Positions 1-9,571 are shown, counted from the stretch's first letter. The stretch: 44,253 nt of DNA from Phormidium willei BDU 130791 (GCA_001637315.1 LSZA01000026.1:1-44253), one strand, 5' to 3'. Notes: generated by a model not told the origin, from the sequence alone. Made by a program: numbers and translations.

Positions 1-1
1 G

Positions 2-1693
2 ATCTACACCGACGGCTACATGGCCCATGACCCCGGTTATGTGCGCTTTTATGCCTATCTCAGTCTCTTCAGTTCCTCCATGTTGGGCCTCGTCATTAGC
101 CCCAACCTGGTTCAGATCTATATTTTCTGGGAACTGGTGGGGATGTGTTCCTACCTGCTGATTGGCTTCTGGTACGATCGCCCCGCCGCCGCCGATGCCT
201 GCCAAAAGGCCTTCATTACCAACCGCGTCGGGGACTTCGGCTTACTCTTAGGCATCCTAGCCCTCTACTGGGCCACCGGTAGCTTTGAATTTGCCGAAAT
301 CGGTGAAAACCTCGAACACCTCATCTCCACCGGGGCATTAAGCAGCGGTATGGGGGTTCTCTTTGCCGTGCTGGTATTCCTCGGTCCCGTGGCCAAATCA
401 GCTCAGTTCCCCCTTCATGTCTGGCTACCAGACGCCATGGAAGGGCCGACCCCCATCTCGGCCCTCATCCATGCCGCCACCATGGTGGCCGCTGGCGTGT
501 TCCTCATCGCCCGGATGTTTCCCGTCTTTGAGGCCGTTCCCGCTGTTCTCGATATCATTGCCTGGACAGGTGCCTTCACCGCCTTTCTCGGTGCCAGTAT
601 CGCCATTACGCAAAATGACATCAAAAAAGGCCTCGCCTATTCCACCATCTCCCAACTGGGCTACATGGTGATGGCCATGGGCGTCGGTGCTTACAGTGCC
701 GGACTCTTCCACCTGATGACTCATGCCTACTTCAAAGCCATGCTGTTCCTTGGCTCTGGCTCCGTGATTCATGGCATGGAAGGGGTCGTTGGCCATAACC
801 CCGACCTCGCTCAAGATATGCGCTTGATGGGGGGACTGCGCAAGTATATGCCTTTCACCGCTAGCACCTTCTTGGTGGGAACCTTGGCGATTTGCGGGAT
901 TCCTCCCTTTGCGGGGTTCTGGTCTAAAGACGAAATTCTCGGGGCGGCCTTTACGGCCAATCCCGCCCTCTGGGCCATTGGTTGGCTCACGGCTGGTATC
1001 ACCGCCTTTTATATGTTCCGGATGTACTTCAGCACCTTTGAAGGCAGTTTCCGGGGCAACGACGAGGAGATTCGCAAGCAATTGAGTCCTGAGGCTCATG
1101 GTCATGATCACGACGCTCATGACGATCATAGCCATAGCGATAGTCCCCATGAATCTCCCTGGACGATGACCTTTCCCTTAGTGATGCTGGCGATTCCCTC
1201 GGCCTTAATTGGTTTAGTGGGGATGCCCTTCGCGAATCGCTTTGAACGGTTCATCCATGCCCCAGGCGAGGTGGTTCCCACCTTAGCGGAAATGGCTGAA
1301 GAGTTTGAATTGGGTGAATTTGTGATCATGGCCGGCAGTTCCGTGGGCATTGCCCTACTCGGGATTACCCTGGCCTCGCTGATGTACCTGGGCCGGAAAA
1401 TTGACCCAGCGGCGATCGCCAAAAGCCTACAGCCGCTCTATCAGTTTTCCCTCAACAAGTGGTATTTTGACGAACTCTATGACAAAGTTTTTGTCAAAGG
1501 CAGTCGTCGTCTCGCTCGTCAGGTGATGGAAGTGGACTACCGCATTGTCGACGGTGCCGTCAACCTCACCGGACTCGCAACTCTACTCAGTGGCGAAGGA
1601 CTGAAATACTTTGAAACCGGTCGCGCTCAATTCTACGCTCTGACGATCTTCGTTGCCGTCCTAGCGACTGTCATCTTCTTCGGCGCGACCTAA
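2..1693 (+). CDS. ndhF: NAD(P)H-quinone oxidoreductase subunit 5 (NdhF1), 5' end outside window
   Basis: This is the large antiporter-like membrane subunit of photosynthetic NDH-1 in the thylakoid membrane, used in respiration and cyclic electron flow. The open frame runs in from the left edge (IYTDGYMAHDPGYVRF), so the N-terminal roughly 100 residues are missing. Visible family signatures are FWELVGMCSYLLIGFWY, the HVWLPDAMEGPTPISALIHA proton-channel segment and the KKGLAYSTISQLGYM segment. A His/Asp-rich hydrophilic loop lies around 1097-1140, as in other NdhF proteins. The C-terminal extension ends in a hydrophobic helix. ndhD1 starts 30 bases downstream, so the two are probably one operon. 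That pairing, without cupA, indicates the F1/D1 type and not the CO2-uptake F3/D3 type. Confidence 0.95.
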   Translation: MYTDGYMAHDPGYVRFYAYLSLFSSSMLGLVISPNLVQIYIFWELVGMCSYLLIGFWYDRPAAADACQKAFITNRVGDFGLLLGILALYWATGSFEFAEIGENLEHLISTGALSSGMGVLFAVLVFLGPVAKSAQFPLHVWLPDAMEGPTPISALIHAATMVAAGVFLIARMFPVFEAVPAVLDIIAWTGAFTAFLGASIAITQNDIKKGLAYSTISQLGYMVMAMGVGAYSAGLFHLMTHAYFKAMLFLGSGSVIHGMEGVVGHNPDLAQDMRLMGGLRKYMPFTASTFLVGTLAICGIPPFAGFWSKDEILGAAFTANPALWAIGWLTAGITAFYMFRMYFSTFEGSFRGNDEEIRKQLSPEAHGHDHDAHDDHSHSDSPHESPWTMTFPLVMLAIPSALIGLVGMPFANRFERFIHAPGEVVPTLAEMAEEFELGEFVIMAGSSVGIALLGITLASLMYLGRKIDPAAIAKSLQPLYQFSLNKWYFDELYDKVFVKGSRRLARQVMEVDYRIVDGAVNLTGLATLLSGEGLKYFETGRAQFYALTIFVAVLATVIFFGAT

Positions 1694-1723
1694 ACCGATT
1701 CTATGCCCAAGCGTCAATAAAGA

Positions 1724-3319
1724 ATGGATTTTCCTTGGCTCACAACAATCATACTTTTTCCCATCGTTGCCGCTTTGTTCATTCCCGTTATCCCGGACAA
1801 AGACGGAAAAACGGTGCGCTGGTATGCTCTCATCGTTGGACTGATTGACTTCTGTGCGATCGTCTATACCTTTTACAGCTACTACGACCTCAATGAACCC
1901 GGAATGCAACTGGTGGAATCCTACAGTTGGATTCCCCAGCTCAACCTCAATTGGTCGGTTGGGGTGGATGGCCTGGCCATGCCGCTGGTCATCCTAACTG
2001 GATTCATCACAACTCTGGCAATTCTGGCGGCTTGGCCCGTCACCCTGAAGCCAAAACTGTTTTACTTCCTGATGTTGGCCATGTACGGCGGCCAAATTGC
2101 CGTCTTTGCGGTTCAGGATATTCTGCTGTTCTTCCTGGTTTGGGAACTGGAGTTAATCCCGGTTTACATCATCCTGGCCATCTGGGGAGGTAAGAAACGC
2201 CAGTACGCTGCCACCAAATTCATCCTCTATACTGCCGGCGGCTCTCTGTTTATCTTGGCGGCGGCCCTCACCATGGCCTTCCATGGGGATACCGTCACCT
2301 TTGATATGCAGGCCCTAGCGGCGAAAGACTATGGGGTGGCCTTGGAAGTTTGGCTCTATGCGGCCTTCCTCATCGCCTATGGGGTGAAGTTACCGATTTT
2401 CCCCCTCCATACCTGGCTCCCGGATGCCCACGGTGAAGCCACGGCACCGGCTCACATGTTGCTAGCGGGGATTCTCCTGAAAATGGGTGGCTATGCCCTG
2501 ATTCGCATGAATGCGGGGATGTTACCCGATGCCCATGCGGTCTTTGCCCCGGCCTTGGTGATTCTGGGGGTTGTGAATATCATCTACGCCGCCCTAACCT
2601 CCTTTGCTCAGCGCAACCTCAAGCGCAAGATTGCCTATTCGTCGATTTCCCACATGGGCTTTGTCTTGATTGGGATTGCCTCCTATACGGATTTAGGCAT
2701 GAGTGGGGCAGTCTTGCAGATGGTCTCTCACGGACTGATTGGGGCCAGTTTGTTCTTCCTCGTCGGCTGTACCTACGACCGGACTCATACCCTGATGCTC
2801 GATGAAATGGGTGGGGTGGGTCAGAAGATGAAAAAGGTCTTCGCCATGTGGACGGTTTGCGCCCTGGCTTCTCTCGCCCTACCGGGAATGAGTGGTTTTG
2901 TGGCTGAACTGATGGTCTTTGTGGGCTTTGCTACGAGTGATGCTTATAGTCTCACCTTCCGCGTCGTGGTGGTTTGCTTGGCGGCGGTTGGGGTGATTCT
3001 CACTCCCATTTACCTTCTCTCGATGCTACGGGAACTCCTCTATGGTCCCGAGAACAAGGAGTTGGTTGAACATGAGGTGTTGGTGGATGCTGAACCTCGT
3101 GAAATCTTCGTGATTGGCTCCTTGCTGATTCCGATTATCGGCATTGGCCTCTATCCGAAGTTGTTAACCCAGGTCTATGATGCAACGACGGTTCAACTGA
3201 CGGCACGGTTACGAGAATCGATACCGTCTTTAGTCGAAGCCAATCAGGTGGCGGCTGAGCCGGTCACTCAACCGACAATGGCCATGTCAGTGCAAACGGC
3301 TCCCTCACTGAAGGATTAG
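1724..3319 (+). CDS. ndhD1: NAD(P)H-quinone oxidoreductase subunit 4 (NdhD1)
   Basis: A 531-residue membrane subunit of NDH-1 that belongs to the MrpD-like proton-pumping module. It starts with ATG and [18 protein letters not shown]. It has the family signatures [17 protein letters not shown], the [18 protein letters not shown] channel loop, [20 protein letters not shown] and a long hydrophobic remainder of about 14 helices. The length is normal for the family. It follows ndhF1 by 30 bases and ends before a strong terminator at 3376-3405, so it is the last gene of the unit. A second, divergent ndhD lies at 13093-14730. The F1/D1 pairing makes this the NdhD1 paralogue of the respiratory/cyclic NDH-1L complex. 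Confidence 0.95.
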   Translation: MDFPWLTTIILFPIVAALFIPVIPDKDGKTVRWYALIVGLIDFCAIVYTFYSYYDLNEPGMQLVESYSWIPQLNLNWSVGVDGLAMPLVILTGFITTLAILAAWPVTLKPKLFYFLMLAMYGGQIAVFAVQDILLFFLVWELELIPVYIILAIWGGKKRQYAATKFILYTAGGSLFILAAALTMAFHGDTVTFDMQALAAKDYGVALEVWLYAAFLIAYGVKLPIFPLHTWLPDAHGEATAPAHMLLAGILLKMGGYALIRMNAGMLPDAHAVFAPALVILGVVNIIYAALTSFAQRNLKRKIAYSSISHMGFVLIGIASYTDLGMSGAVLQMVSHGLIGASLFFLVGCTYDRTHTLMLDEMGGVGQKMKKVFAMWTVCALASLALPGMSGFVAELMVFVGFATSDAYSLTFRVVVVCLAAVGVILTPIYLLSMLRELLYGPENKELVEHEVLVDAEPREIFVIGSLLIPIIGIGLYPKLLTQVYDATTVQLTARLRESIPSLVEANQVAAEPVTQPTMAMSVQTAPSLKD

Positions 3320-3375
3320 CATTTAGCATATTTTGCGTGCATTGTCAATAGTTTTTTGACACATCATGTCATCTT

Positions 3376-3405
3376 AACCCCAGTTCCTCAGAACTGGGGT
3401 TTTTC
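3376..3405 (+). terminator. Rho-independent terminator after ndhD1
   Basis: A perfect 11-bp stem (AACCCCAGTTC at 3376-3386 with GAACTGGGGTT at 3391-3401) closes a CTCA loop and is followed by TTTCT. It lies 57 bases past the ndhD1 stop and ends the ndhF1-ndhD1 unit. The rest of the gap to about 3600 shows nothing recognisable. Confidence 0.9.
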
Positions 3406-3616
3406 TCTAGGGCATTTGGCCCAAATTGGCTTAAAGTGCTCAAACACGGCGGCAAGGGTGGGGGTTAGGATGTTGGCATCGGAACCGTCATTGGAGGGCT
3501 CTCAGGGGAAATTCCCCTAAAGACGGATTGATCGATTGCGATGTCGTGGGACAATCGAAGCCAAGACGGGTTTAAGTCTTGCTCGGATCTATCGATTGTG
3601 GGGAGTGCTGTTTGCT

Positions 3617-4354
3617 GTGACTGAAATAACCCACCTGACTCAAGAAATTCTCTCAGGAGCTGGCTATGTGGTGGTTCCTGATGTTCTGACGCCCGAAATG
3701 GCTCAGGAGATGCGATCGCAGGTTCTGGAGTTAGCCCGCCATTGTCCCCATGAGGAGAAGCGGCAACGCGTCTATGGCCTAATTTACCAAGATCCTCAAT
3801 TCGCGGCCCTGGTCGAACATCCTCAAGTCTTCGAAATCGCCCGAGAAATCCTAGGGGAAAGTTTGCGCCTGGGGGGCTTTTCGGCTCATGTTCTCCATGC
3901 TGGGGCCTCGGCGATGGGCATTCATGTGGATTATCCCTATTGGGCCATGGAACCGCCCTTTCCCGATCGCCCCGTTTTGGAAGTGCAAGCCATTTGGATG
4001 TTAGAAGACTTCAATGAAGCCAATGGGGCGCCGATTTTTGCCCCTGGAAGCCAAACCCTCTGTGATACCCCGGATGTCAAACGCTTTGACCGCACGGCCC
4101 GTTCCGTATCAGGACCGGCCGGCTCTGTGGTGATTTCTCACGGACTCTGTTGGCATGATACGGGCAAAAACTATACGACAACATCTCGAGTGTCCTTGTT
4201 GGCCAACTATACGGCAAAATTTATTCAACCCCTCGAGGATTTCCGCTATGGCTGCGATCGCCAGCGTTTCGATCAAGCCAGTCCCACCCTAAAACACCTA
4301 CTGCGTTACGATTTCAAGCCCTCAACCGATCCAATTTATCCTCTATGGGACTAA
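3617..4354 (+). CDS. Phytanoyl-CoA dioxygenase (PhyH) family protein
   Basis: A probable Fe(II)/2-oxoglutarate-dependent oxygenase with a cupin fold. The metal motif HxD is seen in MGIHVDYPYW. The distal His is in SHGLCWHDTG, and an Arg that would hold 2-oxoglutarate follows in TSRVSLL. The segment LEDFNEANGAPIFAPGSQ is typical of PhyH proteins. There is no upstream ATG. The frame is open from a TTG at 3536, but GTG at 3617 is preceded by GGGGAG at 3600-3605 and is the better start, giving about 246 residues. The substrate cannot be told from sequence. The GPH-type transporter begins 15-27 bases after the stop, so the two are probably co-transcribed and may serve the same small molecule (inference). 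Confidence 0.75.
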   Translation: MTEITHLTQEILSGAGYVVVPDVLTPEMAQEMRSQVLELARHCPHEEKRQRVYGLIYQDPQFAALVEHPQVFEIAREILGESLRLGGFSAHVLHAGASAMGIHVDYPYWAMEPPFPDRPVLEVQAIWMLEDFNEANGAPIFAPGSQTLCDTPDVKRFDRTARSVSGPAGSVVISHGLCWHDTGKNYTTTSRVSLLANYTAKFIQPLEDFRYGCDRQRFDQASPTLKHLLRYDFKPSTDPIYPLWD

Positions 4355-4381
4355 TGTGGGACTAACCCATTGAATGACAGC

Positions 4382-5716
4382 ATGAGTGACTCGAAACTGA
4401 ACCGTCGGCGTATTGTTGCCTTTGCCCTACCTGCAATTCCCATTTCGGCCATGGGATTGCCCCTGGTGGTCTATGTTCCCCCCTTTTACAGTGAATTGGG
4501 TTTGGGGTTATCAGTGGTGGGCAATATCTTCGCCTTAGCGCGGTTGTGGGATATTATCACAGACCCGATCTTAGGAACCGTGAGCGATCGCTGGACCACT
4601 CGCATCGGACGGCGACGGCCCTGGATTATCTTGTCAGTTCCCCTGTTGATGGCGAGCGCCTACGCCATTTTTCTACCCAGTGAATCTGTCTCAGCCGCCT
4701 ATTTACTGATTTGGCTGATTTTGCTCTATGTGGGCTATACCATGCTGAGTATCTCCCATATGTCCTGGGGGGCAGAGTTATCGGACGACTATTACGATCG
4801 CGCCCGAGTTCAAGGCTGGCGGGAATTTGCGCTAATTTTCGGGATGTTGGCGGTGTTAGTGATTCCAGCCATCATCCAACAACTTCAAGATGCCAATTCC
4901 GCCCTACAACTTGGGGCTATGGGGTGGTTTGTGGTGATGACGCTGCCGATGACCGTCGCTGTCTCTGTCTGGACGGTTCCAGAACGTCCAACTCCTCCTC
5001 AACCGAGGATTGGTTTCGTGAATTCCGCCAAAATTCTGGCCCGTAACCATCTCTTACAACGAGTCTTAGGAGCAAATTTCTTAACAGGACTGGCCCCGGG
5101 TGTCACGGGGTCGATTTATATTTTCTTTATCAGTGATGTGATGGCCTTGCCCAATTGGTCAAGCGCTATTCTGCTGATGTATTTTCTCGCCAGTCTGATT
5201 GGGGTTCCCGGTTGGATTTGGCTCAGTTGTCGCCTGGGGAAACATCAAACCTTCATTGTGGCTATGGTGTGGATGTCGGTAGTGTTGCCGTTGCTGCTGT
5301 GGGTTCCTCCGGGAAATCTGGCGTTGAATATTCTCGTCAACGCGCTCTATGGCGTTACGACAGCGGCGAGTCCCTTTCTTTTACGCTCAATTTTGGCCGA
5401 TGTCACGGATTGGGACAATGTGCAATCGGGCAGTCAACGCACCGGTTTGTATTATTCTCTACTGATGATGAGTAATAAGTTCGGCTATGCTCTAGCCGTG
5501 GGGATTACCTACCCACTGTTAGATTGGATTGGCTACAGTCCCGAGGTCGAGAATAGCGCTGAAACCCTAATGGGGTTAAAACTGTTATTTGTCTTTGCGC
5601 CAATTTTGGCGGTGTTACCGGCGATGGCTCTTCTCTGGCGTTTTCCTCTCAATCGTCAAGCCCAACAAGCTCTACGTCAGCAGTTGCTTGAGCGGGATTG
5701 GCTCAAGGATCGTTAA
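4382..5716 (+). CDS. MFS transporter, GPH (MelB-like) cation:sugar symporter family
   Basis: An inner-membrane protein with about 12 predicted membrane helices. The N-terminal part has the GPH hallmarks ALARLWDIITDPILGTVSDRW and the loop TRIGRRRPWI, as in melibiose/glucuronide symporters. A later segment, ADVTDWDNVQSGSQRTGLYYS, is the usual GPH counterpart in the C-terminal half. ATG at 4382 is the preferred start; an in-frame TTG at 4370 would add four residues. The C-terminus is a basic, Gln-rich cytoplasmic tail. The gene closely follows the PhyH-type gene. Family assignment is firm, but the substrate is unknown and need not be a sugar. Confidence 0.85.
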   Translation: MSDSKLNRRRIVAFALPAIPISAMGLPLVVYVPPFYSELGLGLSVVGNIFALARLWDIITDPILGTVSDRWTTRIGRRRPWIILSVPLLMASAYAIFLPSESVSAAYLLIWLILLYVGYTMLSISHMSWGAELSDDYYDRARVQGWREFALIFGMLAVLVIPAIIQQLQDANSALQLGAMGWFVVMTLPMTVAVSVWTVPERPTPPQPRIGFVNSAKILARNHLLQRVLGANFLTGLAPGVTGSIYIFFISDVMALPNWSSAILLMYFLASLIGVPGWIWLSCRLGKHQTFIVAMVWMSVVLPLLLWVPPGNLALNILVNALYGVTTAASPFLLRSILADVTDWDNVQSGSQRTGLYYSLLMMSNKFGYALAVGITYPLLDWIGYSPEVENSAETLMGLKLLFVFAPILAVLPAMALLWRFPLNRQAQQALRQQLLERDWLKDR

Positions 5717-5761
5717 ACTGGGTCAAGGTTGAGGACAACCCGAAAAGAATCACCCTCGCGA

Positions 5762-5791
5762 GAAAAGAAGGGGCGAACTCTAGATCGCCCC
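5762..5791 (-). terminator. Terminator hairpin between convergent genes
   Basis: GGGGCGA (5770-5776) pairs with TCGCCCC (5785-5791) around an 8-base loop. Read on the minus strand the stem is followed by TTCTTTTCT, so it would best end the TPR gene, but it may work for both convergent genes. Confidence 0.6.
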
Positions 5792-5818
5792 CTGGGATAG
5801 TTGTTATGAACGATGAGG

Positions 5819-7072
5819 CTAATCTAACTCATCGAGTCGAGTTTGAATCTCTTCAACTAAGGCCTCAGCCTCCTGTTCAGCTGCCAGTTCCAGAGCGGTT
5901 TCTAGGGTGGCGATCGCCTCAGCGGTTCGGCCTCGCTGCTGTAAGGCTCGTCCTAAGAGATAATACGCCCGTGGTTGCTCGGGAGCGGCGGCGATCGCCT
6001 GACGCAAGGATAAAATCGCGTTCAAGCTATCATTGTTGTCTAACAGCAGCTCCCCAAGGGTCAAATGAACATCGGCGCGATCGCCGAGAAAGCGAGAGGC
6101 TTGGCGCAACAAATCTAAAGCCTGCTCCCGTTCTCCCTGACTGAGCAACAGTCGGCCCACTTCAAACAATAACGAGCCATCGCGGGGGTTTAACTCCACG
6201 GCTCGATTAAAGGCCGTCAAGGCGCCTTCGACATCCTCTTGGTTGAGACGAGCCACCCCTAAATTGACCTGAATCCGTCCTTCATTGGGGGCCAACTCGG
6301 CCGCCGCCTCTAACACCTCTAAGGCCTCGTCATAACGCTCAAGTTGCAAGAGGGTTGAACCGATGGACTCTTGAACTTGCCAATTGTCAGGATTTAAGGC
6401 CGCCGCTTCACGATAGGCCGCCAAAGCACCTTCATAATTTTCTTGACGATAGCGCATTACCCCTAAACCTAAAAAGGCGTTGGTATTGCGATCGTTGAGA
6501 TCAACGGTGGCTTGATATTCCGCTTCAGCCGCCTCATACTCTCCCGCATTAGCCAAACTATAGGCCAGAGCATAGTGGAACTCAGGGATATTGGGTTCGA
6601 GTTCCAAGGCGCGACGATAGGCCGTTACAGCCGCGTCATAGTTGCTTTGTCGTGCTTCGAGGTAGCCGATGGCTGAGAAAATTCGAGCATTGTCACTCTC
6701 TAACTGAGCCGCTTGACGATAGGCGCGCAAGGCGGCCGAGAGGTTTCCGGCACTGACAAACTCCTGTCCCGCTAGCAGTAGCTCGTTGACCTCTTGACCG
6801 TTACTGGCTTGAACTAAAGACTGGGGTTGATGGGGGGAGACTAAGGTGGCGGCGGTGACGGGAGGAGTGGCAACAGTCGCGATCGCCGCGATGGAGAGGA
6901 GTGAGGTGAGCCAATCCCGAGGCTGTGCTAAAAATCTCAGGGGCGATCGATGACCTGAATGTCGGTGAGTAAACATAGGCGTGATACAACATCCTTGTGA
7001 GAGCGAACAGAATTGTGGACTCTTGAGTTGAGAGATCCCAGTGACAGATCCCTTGGACTCAAGAATCCCCAT
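5819..7072 (-). CDS. Tetratricopeptide repeat protein with N-terminal export signal
   Basis: The protein has about nine consecutive 34-residue TPR units from about residue 97 to the C-terminus, with clear consensus positions such as YDAAVTAYRRALELEPN and YEGALAAYREAAALNPDN. TPR arrays act as protein-binding scaffolds; the partner is unknown. A hydrophobic segment (LTSLLSIAAIATVATPPVTAA) near the N-terminus looks like a signal peptide or anchor, so the repeats are probably periplasmic or lumenal. ATG at 7072 has AGGA close upstream. ATG at 6976 (MFTHRHSG) would give a more normal signal-peptide length and may be the real start. The gene is monocistronic as far as can be seen and converges on the GPH transporter. 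Confidence 0.85.
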   Translation of the reverse strand: MGILESKGSVTGISQLKSPQFCSLSQGCCITPMFTHRHSGHRSPLRFLAQPRDWLTSLLSIAAIATVATPPVTAATLVSPHQPQSLVQASNGQEVNELLLAGQEFVSAGNLSAALRAYRQAAQLESDNARIFSAIGYLEARQSNYDAAVTAYRRALELEPNIPEFHYALAYSLANAGEYEAAEAEYQATVDLNDRNTNAFLGLGVMRYRQENYEGALAAYREAAALNPDNWQVQESIGSTLLQLERYDEALEVLEAAAELAPNEGRIQVNLGVARLNQEDVEGALTAFNRAVELNPRDGSLLFEVGRLLLSQGEREQALDLLRQASRFLGDRADVHLTLGELLLDNNDSLNAILSLRQAIAAAPEQPRAYYLLGRALQQRGRTAEAIATLETALELAAEQEAEALVEEIQTRLDELD

Positions 7073-7146
7073 ATCCTATCATTGACCGTTAGCCGTCATC
7101 GGATTCCGGATCTCCCTTCAGTCTGCCCCGAACACCCGGTTCGATT

Positions 7147-7575
7147 TTAAGCGGTGATTGCCTCTTGCATTCGAGCTTCGAGGCGATCGAGGAGGGTCTC
7201 AACATCATCACCCACCTCCTCAAAACATTGGGGAGGTTCCGGTTGTGGTTGATATTGAATGGCCTGAATTTGCCCTTGGCCAATCCCCAATAACAAGACT
7301 TCGACGTTGGGATTGTGGTTTTCTACCACTCCCATCATGACCCGCAACTGATTATCCACCTTTTCATTGAGCGTGACTAAGGCCGCTCGGGGACAGGTGA
7401 CGAAGTGAGGGTTGGGGTCAATGTCAATGCCGAGAGTTGTGTCCTGATTGGGATCTTGCAGGTGCAATCCCCAAGCTAGGGCCGCCAGTTCTTGGCTATT
7501 GGCTCTAACAAAGTGGTCAAGTTGTTGACGCCATTGATCAGCGGCGGTGTTGGTGGAGGAGATTTGAGATTCCAT
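7147..7575 (-). CDS. Conserved cyanobacterial protein of unknown function (possibly CcmS-like)
   Basis: A soluble, acidic 142-residue protein without signal or membrane segment. It has an N-terminal helical part (WRQQLDHFVRANSQELAALAWGL), a central beta-rich region and a C-terminal helix (DVETLLDRLEARMQEAITA). The composition and intact frame indicate a real gene. From memory the N-terminal helix with the AWGL motif resembles small cyanobacterial proteins including the carboxysome assembly factor CcmS, but I cannot confirm this and would not assign the name. It lies 71 bases upstream of the TPR gene on the same strand and might share a transcript with it. Confidence 0.6.
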   Translation of the reverse strand: MESQISSTNTAADQWRQQLDHFVRANSQELAALAWGLHLQDPNQDTTLGIDIDPNPHFVTCPRAALVTLNEKVDNQLRVMMGVVENHNPNVEVLLLGIGQGQIQAIQYQPQPEPPQCFEEVGDDVETLLDRLEARMQEAITA

Positions 7576-7662
7576 GATGACTCACGTGCAAGAACAATGC
7601 GTCCATAGCTTAGCAAATGGGGGGTTTGCGGGTCGAGGCTGAACTGGGGTGGCTGAGGCGGT

Positions 7663-7989
7663 CTACATTCGAGCTAAGGCGGCTACTTTTTTTTGTTTAC
7701 TGGGATGGAGTCCTTCAAGTTCTTCTAAGGACAGCCATCCTTCTTTAATTAACTGGGAAAAGGCAAAGAGAAACATTGAATCTCGATAATCATATTTGCC
7801 GTCAATATCATGACGTCTGGCACTGAGATAGTCATGAAGTTGCCAAAGTTCATCTAAGCCGGAAATCGCTTCGACTTTAGTTTTGACGTCGTTGACGAGG
7901 GCGGCTACTTCGCGATGATAGGCTTTTTTAAAGGCGGCTTGGGCTAAGTCTTTTTCAGCCGTTGTCCAATCGATGTCAGTTTGTGGCAT
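7663..7989 (-). CDS. frp: Fluorescence recovery protein (FRP)
   Basis: A 108-residue all-helical protein that binds the active red form of orange carotenoid protein, detaches it from the phycobilisome and speeds its return to the inactive orange form. The functional core is present: W49, H52, D53 and R59 in LDELWQLHDYLSARRHDIDGKYD correspond to Synechocystis W50, H53, D54 and R60. The C-terminal LEGLHPSKQKKVAALARM is also typical. It lies downstream of ocp on the same strand, 622 bases away and beyond the ocp terminator, so it probably has its own promoter. Its presence agrees with the OCP here being an FRP-regulated OCP1. Confidence 0.95.
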   Translation of the reverse strand: MPQTDIDWTTAEKDLAQAAFKKAYHREVAALVNDVKTKVEAISGLDELWQLHDYLSARRHDIDGKYDYRDSMFLFAFSQLIKEGWLSLEELEGLHPSKQKKVAALARM

Positions 7990-8498
7990 TCTCTTGAGTC
8001 TGAATAATGTCTAAGGTTTTCGCAAGGAATTTAAAAAATTTAGACCCCACCGTTGGCTCATGGTTAAAAAGGCTTAGCGTCAACTCTCTGTGATCGGTTC
8101 GGTGATGGTCCGGAGAAATGGCCGGCTGAAATTTGGCTGCGATCGCAACCAAAACCATCCCCAAGCTCGGACAACACTGACATCACTCAGTCAACTCATC
8201 CTCGCCGAGTGAGTGGGGTTCAACCCCTTCAAGCCATTATCATGAGCTACCGCCCCCAATCCCAATTCCAGATCTATCAGAATTCAAGATGTATCGGGAT
8301 TAGGAAAAACGGACAAACCGCACCATGACTGATATCACACCAGCCTAATTCAGTTGCCGGTCTGACTCTGCACCAGTCCGAGACCTATGCAGCAGACATC
8401 AGGCCCACTTTCGGGCGAAATTAGGCGACTCGTAAATTAAGAAAAGATGCTGTAGGTCGGGCCAAATTTTAGGTGGATCGATTATATCAGATTTTGGC
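7990..8498. other. Intergenic region upstream of frp
   Basis: About 500 bases without a convincing gene. A minus-strand frame at 7976-8164 overlaps the frp start and lacks any family signature. The promoter of frp should lie here, but I cannot place it with confidence. HIP1 sites are sparse, with one near 8140. Confidence 0.5.
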
Positions 8499-8549
8499 AA
8501 AAAAATCAGAGGACATCTCACCCAATCGGGTTGGAGAGATACCTCTGAT
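8499..8549 (-). terminator. Rho-independent terminator after ocp
   Basis: On the minus strand, ATCAGAGG (8542-8549 side) pairs with CCTCTGAT (8505-8512 side), extended inward by GAGAT/ATCTC and CCAA/TTGG after small bulges, and is followed by a run of seven T (A-run at 8499-8505 on the plus strand). It lies 63 bases past the ocp stop and separates ocp from frp transcription. Confidence 0.85.
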
Positions 8550-8611
8550 GTGGTGATAGCCCGGTTGTAGAGAACGTTTCAGGCTTCTCAATCGGGGTTG
8601 AGTTCTGTGGT

Positions 8612-9571
8612 CTAGCGGGCTAGGTTCAAGAGTTCTTTCGGTGAGGCGAGTAAGTCAATCGCCACAAAGTAAATTTTGTTTTCTGGGTTGAGTAGGAACC
8701 GCCAAGCCATATTCATGCCGACCGCCGCGCCAAACCAGGGGGTTTGAACTTTACCCGTGACCTTAATTTGGGTGTAACCATCTTCTGCGGGTTCAACAAC
8801 ACCTTGTTCGGGCATGAGTTTCAAGTTCTGACAATCTTCGCGCATGAACTTGTAAACATTGTCTTTACCGACAATGGGGCGTTGGAAGGGGGGTTGCAGG
8901 GCGCCGTCTTCGACGAACAACTTAATGAGGTTGTCGAAGTCGTTGGCGTTCATATTGTTCATGTAGTTCAGCACGGTGGGGTTATCGACACCCTTAATGC
9001 TGACACTGGTGCGTTGCGACATCTCTTTGGGAGGCGCAACGGGTTCGGCGACCGTTTGATAGCCGTCGAGTTTATTGGTATCAAAGCCCATGTCCACGAC
9101 CGCATTGCGTAAAACGGTAATTTGTTGACCAGAATCCAGGTTACGAATGGCCTCTAGGACGGCTTTGGCGTTGGCTGAGAGTTGGTAGCCATCGGGAATG
9201 GGGGCAACGATGCCCTGTTCCATCCATTCGCCGAGTTGGTACCAGAATCCCAGTTTGATATTGGAGGACCACACGGCATAGGTTCGACCGATCTCGGTGT
9301 CGGCGCGATTAGCCAAGTCACACATGACCTGAGATTGCTCTTGGAACGACATCGCCTTGATTTGATTCAAGGTATTCTCGGCAAACTGCATATTCGCCGC
9401 CCCAGGTGCAGCGATGGTGATGGATTTGCCCATTTCGAGATAAGCAAACCAAATCAGGGCCAACTGATCTTCGGCGTTCAGTTGTGAGAAACGAGCGATT
9501 GTGGCAGGAACGGCATCGGCCGATAGAGTTTCTGGGAAGATATTCCGGGCTGTTTCAATGTTGAATGGCAT
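8612..9571 (-). CDS. ocp: Orange carotenoid protein (OCP1 type)
   Basis: A 319-residue photoactive ketocarotenoid-binding protein that quenches excess energy at the phycobilisome under strong blue-green light. The N-terminal helical carotenoid domain spans about residues 1-165, the linker 166-195, and the C-terminal NTF2-like domain 196-319. Y44, W101, W110 and R155 are present. The keto-group hydrogen-bond pair is at Y203 and W290 (Synechocystis Y201 and W288). The partner of R155 in the closed form, E244 in Synechocystis, is Asp here (D246 in REDC), a conservative change that could alter how easily the domains separate. FRP is encoded downstream. The N-terminus MPFNIETARNIFPETLSADA is canonical, so the start is sure. 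Confidence 0.97.
   Translation of the reverse strand: MPFNIETARNIFPETLSADAVPATIARFSQLNAEDQLALIWFAYLEMGKSITIAAPGAANMQFAENTLNQIKAMSFQEQSQVMCDLANRADTEIGRTYAVWSSNIKLGFWYQLGEWMEQGIVAPIPDGYQLSANAKAVLEAIRNLDSGQQITVLRNAVVDMGFDTNKLDGYQTVAEPVAPPKEMSQRTSVSIKGVDNPTVLNYMNNMNANDFDNLIKLFVEDGALQPPFQRPIVGKDNVYKFMREDCQNLKLMPEQGVVEPAEDGYTQIKVTGKVQTPWFGAAVGMNMAWRFLLNPENKIYFVAIDLLASPKELLNLAR

Noticed and set aside
425-1150. 241-codon minus-strand frame inside ndhF
   Set aside because: His/Gly-rich low-complexity shadow antisense to a sure gene.
7976-8164. 62-codon minus-strand frame overlapping the frp start
   Set aside because: It shows no family features and overlaps frp by 14 bases; more likely chance.
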